A stretch of 64,000 bases of DNA, from positions 905,001-969,000 of the forward strand of contig CAJHNH020008532.1 of NCBI GenBank assembly GCA_905116865.2. Reading direction: 5' to 3'. This document shows positions 46,249 to 58,900 of the stretch, piece after piece (position 1 is the stretch's first letter; each line of letters starts with the position of its first letter). The notes under the pieces are model-generated. The model did not search any database and was not told the origin of the DNA. It saw only the letters and a program-made list of their open reading frames with translations. This stretch comes from Candidula unifasciata. Taxonomy: Eukaryota; Mollusca; Gastropoda; Stylommatophora; Geomitridae. The position numbers and the translations under genes are program-made.

Positions 46249-46647
46249 AATGTTAAGACGCATAAAGCAACGTCCAATTAGTGTCCTGGGCACGACTTAG
46301 TTACTCAACCCAGTGTGCTGGGCCCGAGTTCGTTCGTGTCTTATCACTGCAGAATGCGGCAAAAGTTCTACTTGCCCATTAAATACATCACCAAGTTAAA
46401 GTCGGGTCACTAGTTTGGACTGTCGCGTCACAAAAACTGTGACTTCCGGAACGTTTGAGCCAACCAGCCAGCAGTGGAATCAGCTGGTTTTGAATCATCA
46501 TCATGGAATTCAGTTTATATTACACGCCGTTCCACTCTAATCAGTATATAATATTGCCTCAGCTACATTAATCTACGATGTTATTTAGCAAGGACAGCGA
46601 TGGTGGCCCTGGCACAGGTCAGGATCGTGTGAAATTCTCCAGGTGAA
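46249..46647 (+). promoter_or_regulatory. DDHD1 upstream region / probable 5' UTR
   Basis: GC-richer than its surroundings and immediately upstream of the DDHD1 start. I see no compelling TATA box. The transcription start cannot be placed from sequence alone. Confidence 0.35.
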
Positions 46648-47086
46648 ATGGATTTACCGTCGCCAGCAGACGTCGCGATTATGAGCCTGAGTACGTCACG
46701 TAGTTCGTCCACTCCCTCCTTGAATGGCGATAAAGATTGCCAGTCGCTGGATAGTTTTTATAGATCTTCAGAAGAAGATGATGATTTCGACACCGTTAAC
46801 TTGGACGAGTATATTAAACCTAGTCTCAAACGATATCTGTACCCACAGAAAGAGTTCGTGGAGGAGCTAAGGCCCGAAGAGGTTAGGTGGTTCTATAAAC
46901 ACGAAGGGGGTAAAAAGTGGACGTCTTTTATAGGGTATGATTCTCTGAGGATTGAGTGCAGGTTCCGAGCTTTGAAACTCAGTAACGAAAACGGCGATAT
47001 TGACGAAAATGAAAGAATTCTTGTCAGAGGTGGATTATATGAAGTTGATGTCAAGAATAAAAAATGTCTCCCTGTGTACTGGACTG
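46648..47086 (+). CDS. DDHD1: DDHD1 exon 1
   Basis: The start ATG sits in a good context (GTGAAATGG). It encodes 146 residues and ends ACT-G before GTGAGT, phase 1. The N-terminal 45 residues are serine-rich and acidic (RSSEEDDDFDTVNLDEY). A longer upstream coding exon cannot be excluded. Confidence 0.9.
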
Positions 47087-50000
47087 GTGAGTTGTCAAAT
47101 AAGTTTTAAAGTATGGAAATTATCAAAGCTTATTTTATTACATGATGGGGCTTTTCTGTAAATGTATCTCTTGTGATTAATGTGATGCAAGGACGATTAA
47201 CTTACTGTCCTCTGTCTAAAAGGGGAAACCACACAGTAAAAACAAATAAAAACAGCTTTAGAATTATTGCCATTGTCTCTGCCCAGAAGTATTCTACTTG
47301 ACATAAACAAACATGCTTTATTTCAGGTCACTTAGCCGACCAATTGGTCAGTTATGATAATGACCAGTCACTTGTGTCACCAAGGCCCATTAAGTAAATT
47401 TGAACAGTTACTGCTAAGTTTACTATGCAAGAGACAAGCAAGGAGGGTTGGCCTGACACTGGCTGCCTCACCCCGTAAAATGTAGTTGCAGACTGCAAGA
47501 GACAAGCAAGGAGGGTTGGCCTGACACTGGCTGCCTCACCCCGTAAAATGTAGTTGCAGACTGCAAGAGACAAGCAAGGAGGGTTGGCCTGACACTGGCT
47601 GCCTCACCCCGAAAATGTAGTTGCAGACTGCAAGAGACAAGCAAGGAGGGTTGGCCTGACACTGGCTGCCTCACCCCGTAAAATGTAGTTGCAGACTGCA
47701 AGAGATCATGAATGTGAGTTGGAGTCTTATACTCTGTTAGGAGATGAAATCATCATCATCAGGTGCCTTGCCGACTGGCGTGGGTGATCATGCCTCTCCA
47801 TAATCTGCGATCTCCTGCAGCATGTATCAGTTCGGGTGCCGACACAGCTCCATGCCATACAACAAGACTGTCAAGCATCTTCTTTCCTTTTCTTCCTCTA
47901 TCCCTTTTTCCACAGATCTTTCCAGTGGTCCCAACATGTTCTATTTTCCATTTTCTCATAACATGGCCGAAAAATGATGACTGTCTCCTTTTGATGTCTG
48001 TGATAAGTTGTCTTTGGGCTCTCGCCTCTTTCAAAACCTCTTGGTTGCTCTTTTTGGCTGTCCAAGGTATTCTAAGCATTTTTCTGTAAAACCACATCTC
48101 TGAGGCCTCTAAAAATTGTTTGGCCTGCCTACCGATTGTCCAGGATTCACATCCATATGTTAAAACTGGATGTATGTAGCAAGCAAGAATTCTTTTTCTA
48201 ACTCTCAATGACAAGGATATATTGCACAAGATGTTTTTCATTTTATAAAATGCAGTTTTTGCCTGTCCAATTCTGTTTCTTATTTCAGTTATGCATCTTC
48301 CATCTGATGTTATCCATGTACCCAGATACTTAAATTTCTGTACTTGTCCTAAAACAGCACCATCGACTTTTATTACACATTTAGGAATAATTTGTTTCTT
48401 TGATACCACCATTACTTCTGTCTTCCCATTATTCAAACAGAGGCCCATTCTTCCACTTTCTAACACACAATGTCTATCATTTCCTGTAATTCTTTCTGAC
48501 TTGTTGCTATCAAGACTGTGTCATCAGCATAACGTAAATTGTTTATATTGTGCCCACCAACCACAATTCCGGGCTTCTCATTTAAAGATCTCATTATATA
48601 TTCACTGTATATTGAAAACAAATCAGATAACAGTACACATCCTTGTCGTTCGCCCCTCTTTATGCTTTGAAATGTACCTAAACAGTTGTTTATTCTTATA
48701 GCTGCTGTTTGCTGCCAATACATATTCTTTATTATTCGTAGATCTTTCCCATCAATGTTTAATTTTTCTAACAGTTTGATTACTTCTTCATGCTTCACAC
48801 AGTCAAATGCTTTTGTATAGTCTATGAAGCATAAGTACAAATCAGTCTTTACTTCTATAGCTCTTTCTGACAATGTCCTTAGGATGTAAATGGCATTGTT
48901 TGTACCTTTTCCTTCTACAAATCCACATTGTTCATTGCTGATTTCTGGTTTAATTTTGTTTCTTATTCTTCTCATAATTATTCTCAGTAAAATCTTAGTC
49001 ATGTGACTCATAAGACTTATTGTGCGATGGTCTTCACATTTTAAAGTGCCTGGTTTCTTTGGCAGAGCTATAAATATGGATTTTAAAAGGTCATTTGGAA
49101 TATACCCACTTTTATAAATATCATTAAAAAGTTTAGTTATTATTTCAATTCCAAAATCTCCCATTGCTTCGATTTCTTCCAGTGAGATGTTGTCTGGCCC
49201 GGGTGCTTTTCCTTTCTTTATATGATGTATTGCATCCTCAACTTCTGCAGTCATTATTGGTGGACCATCATTGTTGGTCTACAGTTCTACATCTGGTCTA
49301 TTATCTTCATACAATTCCCCTATATACTCTGTCCATCTGTTAATTATATTACTATGTCCCATTAATAAGTCACCATCTTTTGATTTCAAACATCCAGTGC
49401 TGTTACGTGTCATCTTTCATGTTAACATATTTATCTGTTGGTACATGGAATGTGAGTCTTTCCTGTGATTTTCCCCAATCTCTGTACACATTTGATTCAG
49501 CCAGGCTTCTTTAGCCACTTTGCATTTGTTCACTATTTCTTTTTGTATTCTAGAGTATTCTTCTTTATCATTCTTTTTCTTCCTTCTTTCATCCATCAAC
49601 TGCAGAATTTCGGTTGACATTCATTTCTTTTTTGCAACTCTATGGGTTGGTGGGATTGTCTCTTTTGATGTCTGCTGAATTGACTCACGCAACATATCCC
49701 ACTGTTCATCAATAGTCTGTATAATTTCCATTCCATTATACCGGTTTTGTACAGTGACATTGTACTGTTCGTTAATTTCTTTATCCGTTCTAAGAATTCC
49801 TAAATTTAACTTGATGTTCTGTGGTGTTTTTCTAATGTTCTTTAGTTTTATTCTAATTTTTCCTACAACTGGAACATGGTCACTAAAGCAGTCTGCCCCT
49901 GGTCTAGTTTTTGCTCCAACTAAGCTGCTCTGGAATCTTCTTGAAATCAAAATCTGATTGCGGACATTATCACCAGGACTTTTCCAAGTCCACAATCTTC

Positions 50001-52658
50001 GAGGATGGTGTTTAAACCAGGTGTTACCTATTATCATGCTGCGCGACTCAGCCCATGCTATTAATCTGTCACCTCTCACATTCTTTTCTCCTAGGCCATA
50101 GCCACCCGTTATTCCGTACACTATTTCACTTCCTACTTTCGCGTTGAAATCTCCAAGTACCATTGTTACTTCACAATTTTTGCATTGATCAACAGCCATG
50201 TCAAACTCGTCATAAAATGCGTCAATATCTTCCTCTGAACTATCTGCTGATGGGGCATAAATCTGTACTAAGTTAATGTCAAACGGTCTGCCGCAAAGTT
50301 TTACTAATAGTACTATAATATATACTATAATAGTATATTTATATACTATAATATAATATAATATATATATACTATAATAGGAGATGAAAGGCAGAAGATA
50401 AAGAGAATTGCAGTTCTGTTACATTCACAGAGGCCAAATATAATTGTTTTATAACAACAAGCATGAGATATCTTTAAAGTGCAGTGATTTAAGTGTAAAT
50501 ATATACATGTTGCCACCTTTCTGTCGTTCAACACCATAGTCTTATACTGTGCTATAAGGAGGCCTGAGATATACACATCTTGTCAGGATATACTTTACCT
50601 GCTATACAACCCAGTGTATCCCTCTGCTGCAAGAAACCAGATATACACATCTTGTCAGGATATACTTTACCTGCTATACAACCCAGTGTATCCCTCTGCT
50701 GCAAGAAACCAGATATACACATCTTGTCAGGATATACTTTACCTGCTATACAACCCAGTGTATCCCTCTGCTGCAAGAAACCAGATATACACATCTTGTC
50801 AGGATATACTTTACCTGCTACACAACCCAGTGTATCCCTCTGCTGCAAGAAACTAGATATACACATCTTGTCAGGATATACTTTACCTGCTATCCTATCC
50901 AGTGTATCCCTCTGCTGCAAGAAACCAGATATACACATCTTGTCAGGATATACTTTACCTGCTATCCTATCCAGTGTACCCCTCTGCTGCAAGAAACCAG
51001 ATATACACATCTTGTCAGGATATACTTTACCTGCTTTCCCTTTTAGGCTGGGTTGATCCGGTAGCCTTGATCATTTTTATCCTCCGAATAATGGTCCCAG
51101 ATTATCGAGGCTAAACTAGATTAATTTTGATCATGCAGTTTTAAAAAAAAGTTGGCTTAACTAGATGGCTGGGACTCATGAGGAAAAAAAATAAAGGAAG
51201 CTGCACGAGATGCAGTAGCTGCTGCTCGTGAGTCCCAGCCATCTAGTTTAGCCCCGCACCATGCCGCTCGTAGCAGCGGGGGAAAACTCTTGGCAATGAC
51301 TTTAACTCGGCGAAAGCTTTTCCGTGGTATGCTGTGTAGTCGCTGGAAAGAGGTCTGTAATTTACATGGGACGAGGCCCTGTTAGGGTATTTTTTTTGAC
51401 CTCGATAATTTGGGACCGTTATTCGGAGGATAGCCCAAGTTAATAAGGGTTTAAACATCATCTTTGGACCCCATGCAAGCATCTAGTTGCTGTGATGCAA
51501 CAGCTCCCCCCCCCCCCCCCCCCCCAAAAAAAAATGTGATGTGGATTCAGATGACAAGCATCAAGCTGCTTCACCACCCTGGCTCTCAACCCCCCCCCCC
51601 CCCACACACACACACACACACACACAATCTTCTCCTTGACTTATGACCTGTGCCACTTATCACCATCTGCACTTATCCCCCCCCCCCCCCCCTCCCTCCC
51701 CCTTTTCCGAGAATTAAAATAGTAAATAAAGAAAAAATAACTATGTTGGTGGAATCAGTAAGTTTCTGGAACTGAGGCAGTAGAGTACATATAATGTATT
51801 TTGTTGTTGTTACATTATGTACAAAAATCATATGTACCTAGACTGAATTTATGTATTTCATAAACAGTTTATGTAACCTATTTGAATAAACACAGTATTG
51901 AAAAATATAAATTGAGCTTACGACCAGTTTGACCTATAACCTGTTATTCGGAAATGAACTCGGTCATCAGTCGAGGACACCCTGTGTATATAAAGCCATG
52001 TTACCAAATCAAATATGTTTGACAGTATACTTTTGACATGACACTGTACCCCCCACCCCCCCCCCCCCCCACCCCTCCCCTTTCCCCGCTTATATCCAAC
52101 CGGGAAGTAGTATTTTTTAAGCTAGTCTTGAACTTATAATAAAATTATAACCTGTACAGTCCATGGCGACAGCACTAGCAATGCACCCTACAGCCTCAGA
52201 CTGAGAGACCTCCCATGCTCGTGCGCGCACACACACACACACACACACTCACACACACACACACTCTCTCTCTCTCTTTCTTTCTCTCCTCTCTTCCAAC
52301 CTAGACCACAAAAAGTGGTAAATACAGTCAGAAACTGGCATCAGTTTGTCCAAAAATGAAAGGATGTATTGGAGTCTGGTTTCACTGACTGTTCTCTTGT
52401 GCAACAGAAGATGAATCGGACATTGTCAGAGGTGTCTGGTTTGAGGAGGGACACTGGCAGCCATTAGATGAGAGCTTTTCCATTCAGATAGAGACGGAAC
52501 ATTTAGCTAAGTTCAGAGGTCACCGCCTGGAAGAAGCACCAGAGTCAGCAAAAGGACCTAAACCAGGTGTGTTCATTTGTGTGTTTGTTTGTTTGTGTTA
52601 CACAGATCTGTGTGTAAACATAATGTGTAAACATTCTCTTTTTCTCTCTCTTTCTCTG

Positions 52659-52699
<41 letters not shown>

Positions 52700-52726
52700 T
52701 CTCTCTCTCTTTCTCTGTCTTTCTCG

Positions 52727-52784
<58 letters not shown>

Positions 52785-52821
52785 GTCTGTCTCTGTCTCT
52801 ATCTCTCTCTTTCTCTGTCTT

Positions 52822-52869
<48 letters not shown>

Positions 52870-52871
52870 TT

Positions 52872-52902
<31 letters not shown>

Positions 52903-52951
52903 TTCTATCTCTTTCTCTCTCTTTCTCTCTCTCTTTCTCTGTCTTACTCTG

Positions 52952-52987
<36 letters not shown>

Positions 52988-55900
52988 TGTCTGTCTCTGT
53001 CCCTCTCTCTCTTTCTATTTCTCTCTCTCTTTCTCTCTCTTTCTCTCTCTCTGTCCCATTTTCAGCTCAAGATAGTAGGATGTCCCATTTTCAGCTCAGG
53101 AAATTAGTGGGATACCCCATTTTTCAGTTCGAGATATAAATTGGATGTCCCATTTTCAGTTTAAGATATTAGTGGAATGTCTCATTTTCAGCCCAAGATA
53201 TAATGATCACCGTAGCTTCATCATGTAATAGTAGTCAAGACAGCAATGTGTGCACCACAGCAAGCATTCATTCTGATCATGCAGTTTTAAAAAAAAAAGT
53301 GTTTCTTTGGATCAGTGAGTTACATTAGACTATGTATTTCCCCCCAGTGATTCACAACATTAGGTTCAAGGATTTTCATGTGGACTGGAATGCAACAAAT
53401 GAGATCTACAAATACAATGAGTCCAGGTCATCAAAGATGATACGCAATGTTCGTCAGACCCTGGGCTGGCAAAAATGTAAGTCGTGTTTATATTCTTACT
53501 TCATTTATTTTGTTTGTTTAAAATAAAATATCTTCAACCACAAAATGTTTTCATATTTCATTTCTGAAAGAAAATGCATTCCCCCCCCCCCCCACCCCCA
53601 CCCCTTCCAAGTCTTACTCACTAAATATGCTATAGAAAACCCAATTCTGTGTGTTTTAAAATGTGTCTACCTAAGTAAAATGTGCATGTATGTGTCATTA
53701 GGTTAATGTTTGAATGCTTGTCACCACATAATGGATGCCGGGGCTGTTTGTCTGCACCTTTAGATGATCTAAACTAGCACACACTTTGAAGACAAGAAGT
53801 ATCACAGCTTCTCATTCACTTTCAGCTGGAACTCGTTTGCGACGAGGCTACTGTTATGAGGCAATAATGGATGACAAGCCACCAGATATAAACCACCTAG
53901 TGTTCGTCATTCATGGTATCGGCCAGAAGATGGATACTGGAAGCATAGTTCGCTGCACCAGGGAGTAAGTAGCAATGTATTGTCTCAGACATAATATTCT
54001 CTATTCTTCAATACCATCACTGTAAAACTCTTTGGAATAATTCAAAGTTTCTGCTGACCTTTGTTACTGATTCAGCACATAGTTAATGAGATCATTTTGT
54101 TTTAAACTACACATGGTTCTTGGTATATCATGGTGAGATTTTGTCCCCAGTGCATATGTACTCAGAAGAGTAGGAATGCCAACAGTATACTTTCTGTTGA
54201 AGCAAAGGCGCCCCACGGTGCGTGACATGTCTCACGTATGAAGGATGGTCACATTCCAAAAGATCTCCTGTATGGTCAATTGGAAACAGGGAAAAGATCT
54301 GCAGAAATTCCAAATCTACTCTATCAGGACATATGCAGAAGAAGCCTAAAAGATACCAACATTAACACAGACACTTGGGAGAGAGCAGCTGCAGACCGAC
54401 TCCTACGGACAAAGACAGTGTGATTCTTGTCAAACTGCAAAAGGCAAAATGCAGCAAGCTTTAGATAAGAGTGCCTGAGAGGAAACCAGCCTTTGTATAA
54501 TACAGTATCAGCGTAAAAATTTTTTTTTTTATCTATTTGTCAGAGACTGCCACTCCCATATTGGACTTTACAGTCATAGCACTGGCTGTTGCCAGAAGGA
54601 CACACGGACACAGCTCCATGGCCCCTTGGTGACTGGTGGTTGTCTTCTCATGACTGTGACATTGGCAGTCTGTTAATATGGGTTCCACAAGTTCATGCAT
54701 AGGACTGTAGCTCAGAAATGGGATGGTGACTCCACCACTTGGTGTAGTGATCTTATCCATGTCATTACAACTGTTGTCCTATCATAGTTAGGGTGTGCCC
54801 ACAGATTCAAGATCTGTCTGTTGTCTTGAGGGTGCTCTGTTATCAGCTTGCATCCCATTGTATGAAAAGTGTTTGTATGCCTGACATGCGTGTCAGTCAC
54901 ATTTGACTGTTAATGTCCCCAGAGTACGAGACCGTGTCAAGTACATGAGAGCAAAGATGTTTCCAGAATTTGATACGGTTGGCCAGAGAGCAGAGTTTTT
55001 ACCTGTCCAGTGGCGGTCATCTCTGAAGCTGGATGGAGGTACGAATAAATATAAACCTAATTATGTTGATAGAAGGCCTTCTAAAGTCTTCTAGAATGTA
55101 TAGAAAGTGAGTACCAATGGGTTTTCTTTCATAGGGCACTTTGTAAAAAGTACACTAAGTATTCTTAATATATCTAGGTTTTTCAGTTGCCTAATACCCC
55201 TCTGATAATAAACAGATGATGGTTCTAGAAAGGGAAGGTCAGGTTTGCTAAGACTTGTTTTTTTTTTATTTTTTTATTTATTCTAACTATGCGCAATATC
55301 CTATCTTCTGACAAACATGTGATGGTTCTAGAAATGACTATTTATGTGTGTGTGTGTGTGTGTGTGTGTTTTTTTAAAAAAATACATTTTCAACTTGTAG
55401 CATGAGGATGGTGGTGCAGATAATCTTTGTAGCTCTGAAGCAGACAGCAGATTCTCAGTCTGAACTGTGGAAGGTTAAAATGGGACAAATGTGGCACTTA
55501 AACATGACACAGACTCACAAGGATACACTGTCCAGACATGCAGCAAACATGACACAGACTCACACGGATACACTGTCCAGACATGCAGCAAACATGACAC
55601 AGACTCACAAGGATACACTGTCCAGACATGCAGCAAACATGACACAGACACACACGGATACACTGTCCAGACATGTAGCAAACATGACACAGACTCACAA
55701 GGATACACTGTCCAGACATGTAGCAAACATGACACAGACACACAAGGATACACTGTCCAGACATGCAGCAAACATGACACAGACACACAAGGATACACTG
55801 TCCAGACATGTAGCAAACATGTCACAGACTCACACGGATACACTGTCCAGACATGTAGCAAACATGACACAGACTCACAAGGATACACTGTCCAGACATG

Positions 55901-58900
55901 TAGCAAACATGACACAGACTCACAAGGATACACTGTCCAGACATGCAGCACTACGAGGGAATGGAAGAGCAGATGTTTTGGCTACAGAAGGATAGCTACA
56001 GTAGCACTCGTACTGGGCAAAGAAGACATTCTAAAGAGTATATTTTTGTCTTCTTCTGCGTTCGACATCAGCCATGCTAAACATTGAGTCCCGTCTGGGT
56101 CACAAATAGGATTGTGCATTTAAGGTCGCCACCGGTCCCCCATAGCTTCTCTCGCAATGTGGCTCCCTTGGGCCATATCCACAGTCTTTGCTGGGAGAGG
56201 TAAGGGCAGTACTGTAGTATGTGCTCAGGGGTCTGTCTTTCTGCTCCACAATCACAGGCAGCAGATTCTGTTTACCTATTCTGTACAGGTGTGTATATAT
56301 ATATATTGATATATATATATATATATAAAGATATATAGATAGAGTATATATAGATGAAGGTTTATCTAATGAGGTTAGAATAGCATGTCTAACAGTGTGT
56401 GCACATGGAATTCGGTGTGGATCTGGCAAGAGTATGAGAGGAACAGTGGATAATCAGTCCACTACAGGACAAATTAGTATCTATACAAGTAGGCAGTAAA
56501 TGGCTAAGTAGCCACAGTGGCTATGGTCACTGGCCAGTTTGGTCACTACCAGGAAAAAAAACAACAGCGAATTACCTTGCATCAGAAAGTGAAACAGGGA
56601 TGGGTTCACACCAGTTGTCAGCTAAATGTCCTGACACCTTCTTAAATGTCTGTTTTTCTCTGTTTGGGCTGCTACCTATTGGTTTGGTCACTCCCTGAGA
56701 CATCAAGAGTCTCATGCTGGATGGGAAAGATGAGATGGATATACAATCAGTTACTGGTGCCATCGGAATTGGAACTCTTTGTTTGTTGCTGAAGATGGGG
56801 GATGGAGCACTTATGGGAGTGTCCCGAGTGTTGGGATATTGATTCTTAATTCAACTTTCAAATTAACCTGGATGGAGGTCAACAGGGTAAATCCCACATA
56901 TTGTGCGTAACCTCAAAAGAAGTTATAAATAATATGTATATAGGGCATCCCTAACGGCTGCACCAGCTAGTTACATCTGCAGTCCTACATGGTAGATGAG
57001 ATCTCACAGCTTCTTCTTTCATTCTTAAGTGCAAACCTTTCTCTCTTTCAAGTGTGTGTGTGTGTAAATACACATAAAAGTATTCACATTGTTCGATGAT
57101 AGCCCTTCAAATAACATTTTCAATGTACATGCTTTTAACAATGGTGTCCGTTGAGGCGAAAGGCACAGATTTACTGTTTAATCAACATACAACTGGCACT
57201 ATTAGCCACCAGACGCTGGAGTTCATTCTGTTGGGGGAATCTGAGCACCTGTGGGCATGTCCAGAATGCAGGGATGATAACCCAGTTAACTAACTAACTA
57301 ACAAACAATGGCCATGCTGATGTTGAACATTGTTCTTGCAGATACGGTCGAGTCAGTGACACCACACAAAATGAAAGGAGTCCGCAGTGTTCTCAATAGT
57401 TCTGCCATGGATGTCTTGTACTACACCAGTCCTCTATACAGATCTGAGGTGAGGATTAGGCAGGCTGTCTTTGTCATCCTTTGCTGCATCAGACCTCTGT
57501 ATGTTTGGCAAGCAAGTCTCATTATACAGAAAACCAACTCCCCATTTGACAGACTTGGCTCACATTAATTTCCCTTTACACGAATGGCAGAGGGGGGTGG
57601 GGTAAAATAAAGGCAACAGAGAATGTAATATATTTCCAGTCCCTACAAAAGTATAGATTTGTTTTAAAGAGGAATGAATGTACATTTTGAATCTGATGAC
57701 ATTTGTTTGTTTAATTTGGTTATAGTTAGTAGGAAAGAAGAACTCAGCAGGTGTCATGTTTACCCCAAAAATAATGAAAAAATATCTTTACTTACAGTGG
57801 TTTTGCAGCCACAAGAGCTGTGAATATCCAAATTTGAGAAAAGCACTTTAAAATGTGTTCAATTTTCTAACAAATTCGAAAGTTGTGATAAGTTTGTGGG
57901 TTAGTTTACCACTCAGAGACACTAAGTTCTCACAGAGTGCTGAACAAAATATCCGAAGAAAAAAATAGACCATTGCTCATAATATTTACTTTGCACAGTT
58001 GTATACAGTAGTGGCTGTAATGATGTCAGTGTAGCTTCACCAAAATTGTTCTTTCTATTTGTTTGGAGCACTTTCCTTCCCTTACACCCCAAATACAGGA
58101 GCAGTGGAACATTCTGTAGGTCAGACTCATCAGAATTGTTAGATTCCCAAACAGCTGACCGCTCAGCTGCCTCTGGTGAAAATTTAAGACTTATCCGTCT
58201 TTTATACTGACTTAATAATTGAATATACTTGTCTGTGTGTCATCTTCTTCTTTTCTGTCATCTTCTTATTGCTCTTCTTTTTGGCACATGGCATTCTTGT
58301 TTACAGCTAGGCTGTGTTTCTTTCTTTCTTTGTTTATTTTCATTCACCAGCTGTAAACTCCTGTGGAAATTCCTTGTTGTTCATCCATGTTTGGACTTTG
58401 ATCTTGTTCCAGGAACTGAATTGTGTGTGCATCCTGTTTTACAGATCTGGCTTATTTGCATGCATACTCTTGGTTCCGGGCCTCTCAGGAAACAACCCTG
58501 ATTAGTTCGCCTTTTACAACATGTTCTATGGGTGGGAGTATATTCTCTCCCCCTACTTCCCAGGGAACCCTCAGCAGGAATCTTGATTGTCATTTCTGCA
58601 TCTTTCAGCTCAACACATTTGATTTTCTCAGACTCCTGATTAGTTGCCTTCTACAACACATTTGATGTTCTCAGACTCCTGATTAGTTGCCTTCTACAAC
58701 ACATTTGATGTTCTCAGACTCCTGATTAGTTGCCTTCTACAACACATTTGATGTTCTCAGACTCCTGATTAGTTGCCTTCCACAACCCAGTTTTTGCTCC
58801 TAAATCCCCACAGAAAGTGTTCTATCTACTATACAACTTTACAAGCCCTTGTTCAGGTGAGACCTAATAATTGACCACATATGTGTGTATTACCCAGCGA

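Noticed and set aside
52569..53075. 168-codon serine/leucine frame that could look like a signal or membrane protein
   Set aside because: It is a CT-rich microsatellite in DDHD1 intron 2.
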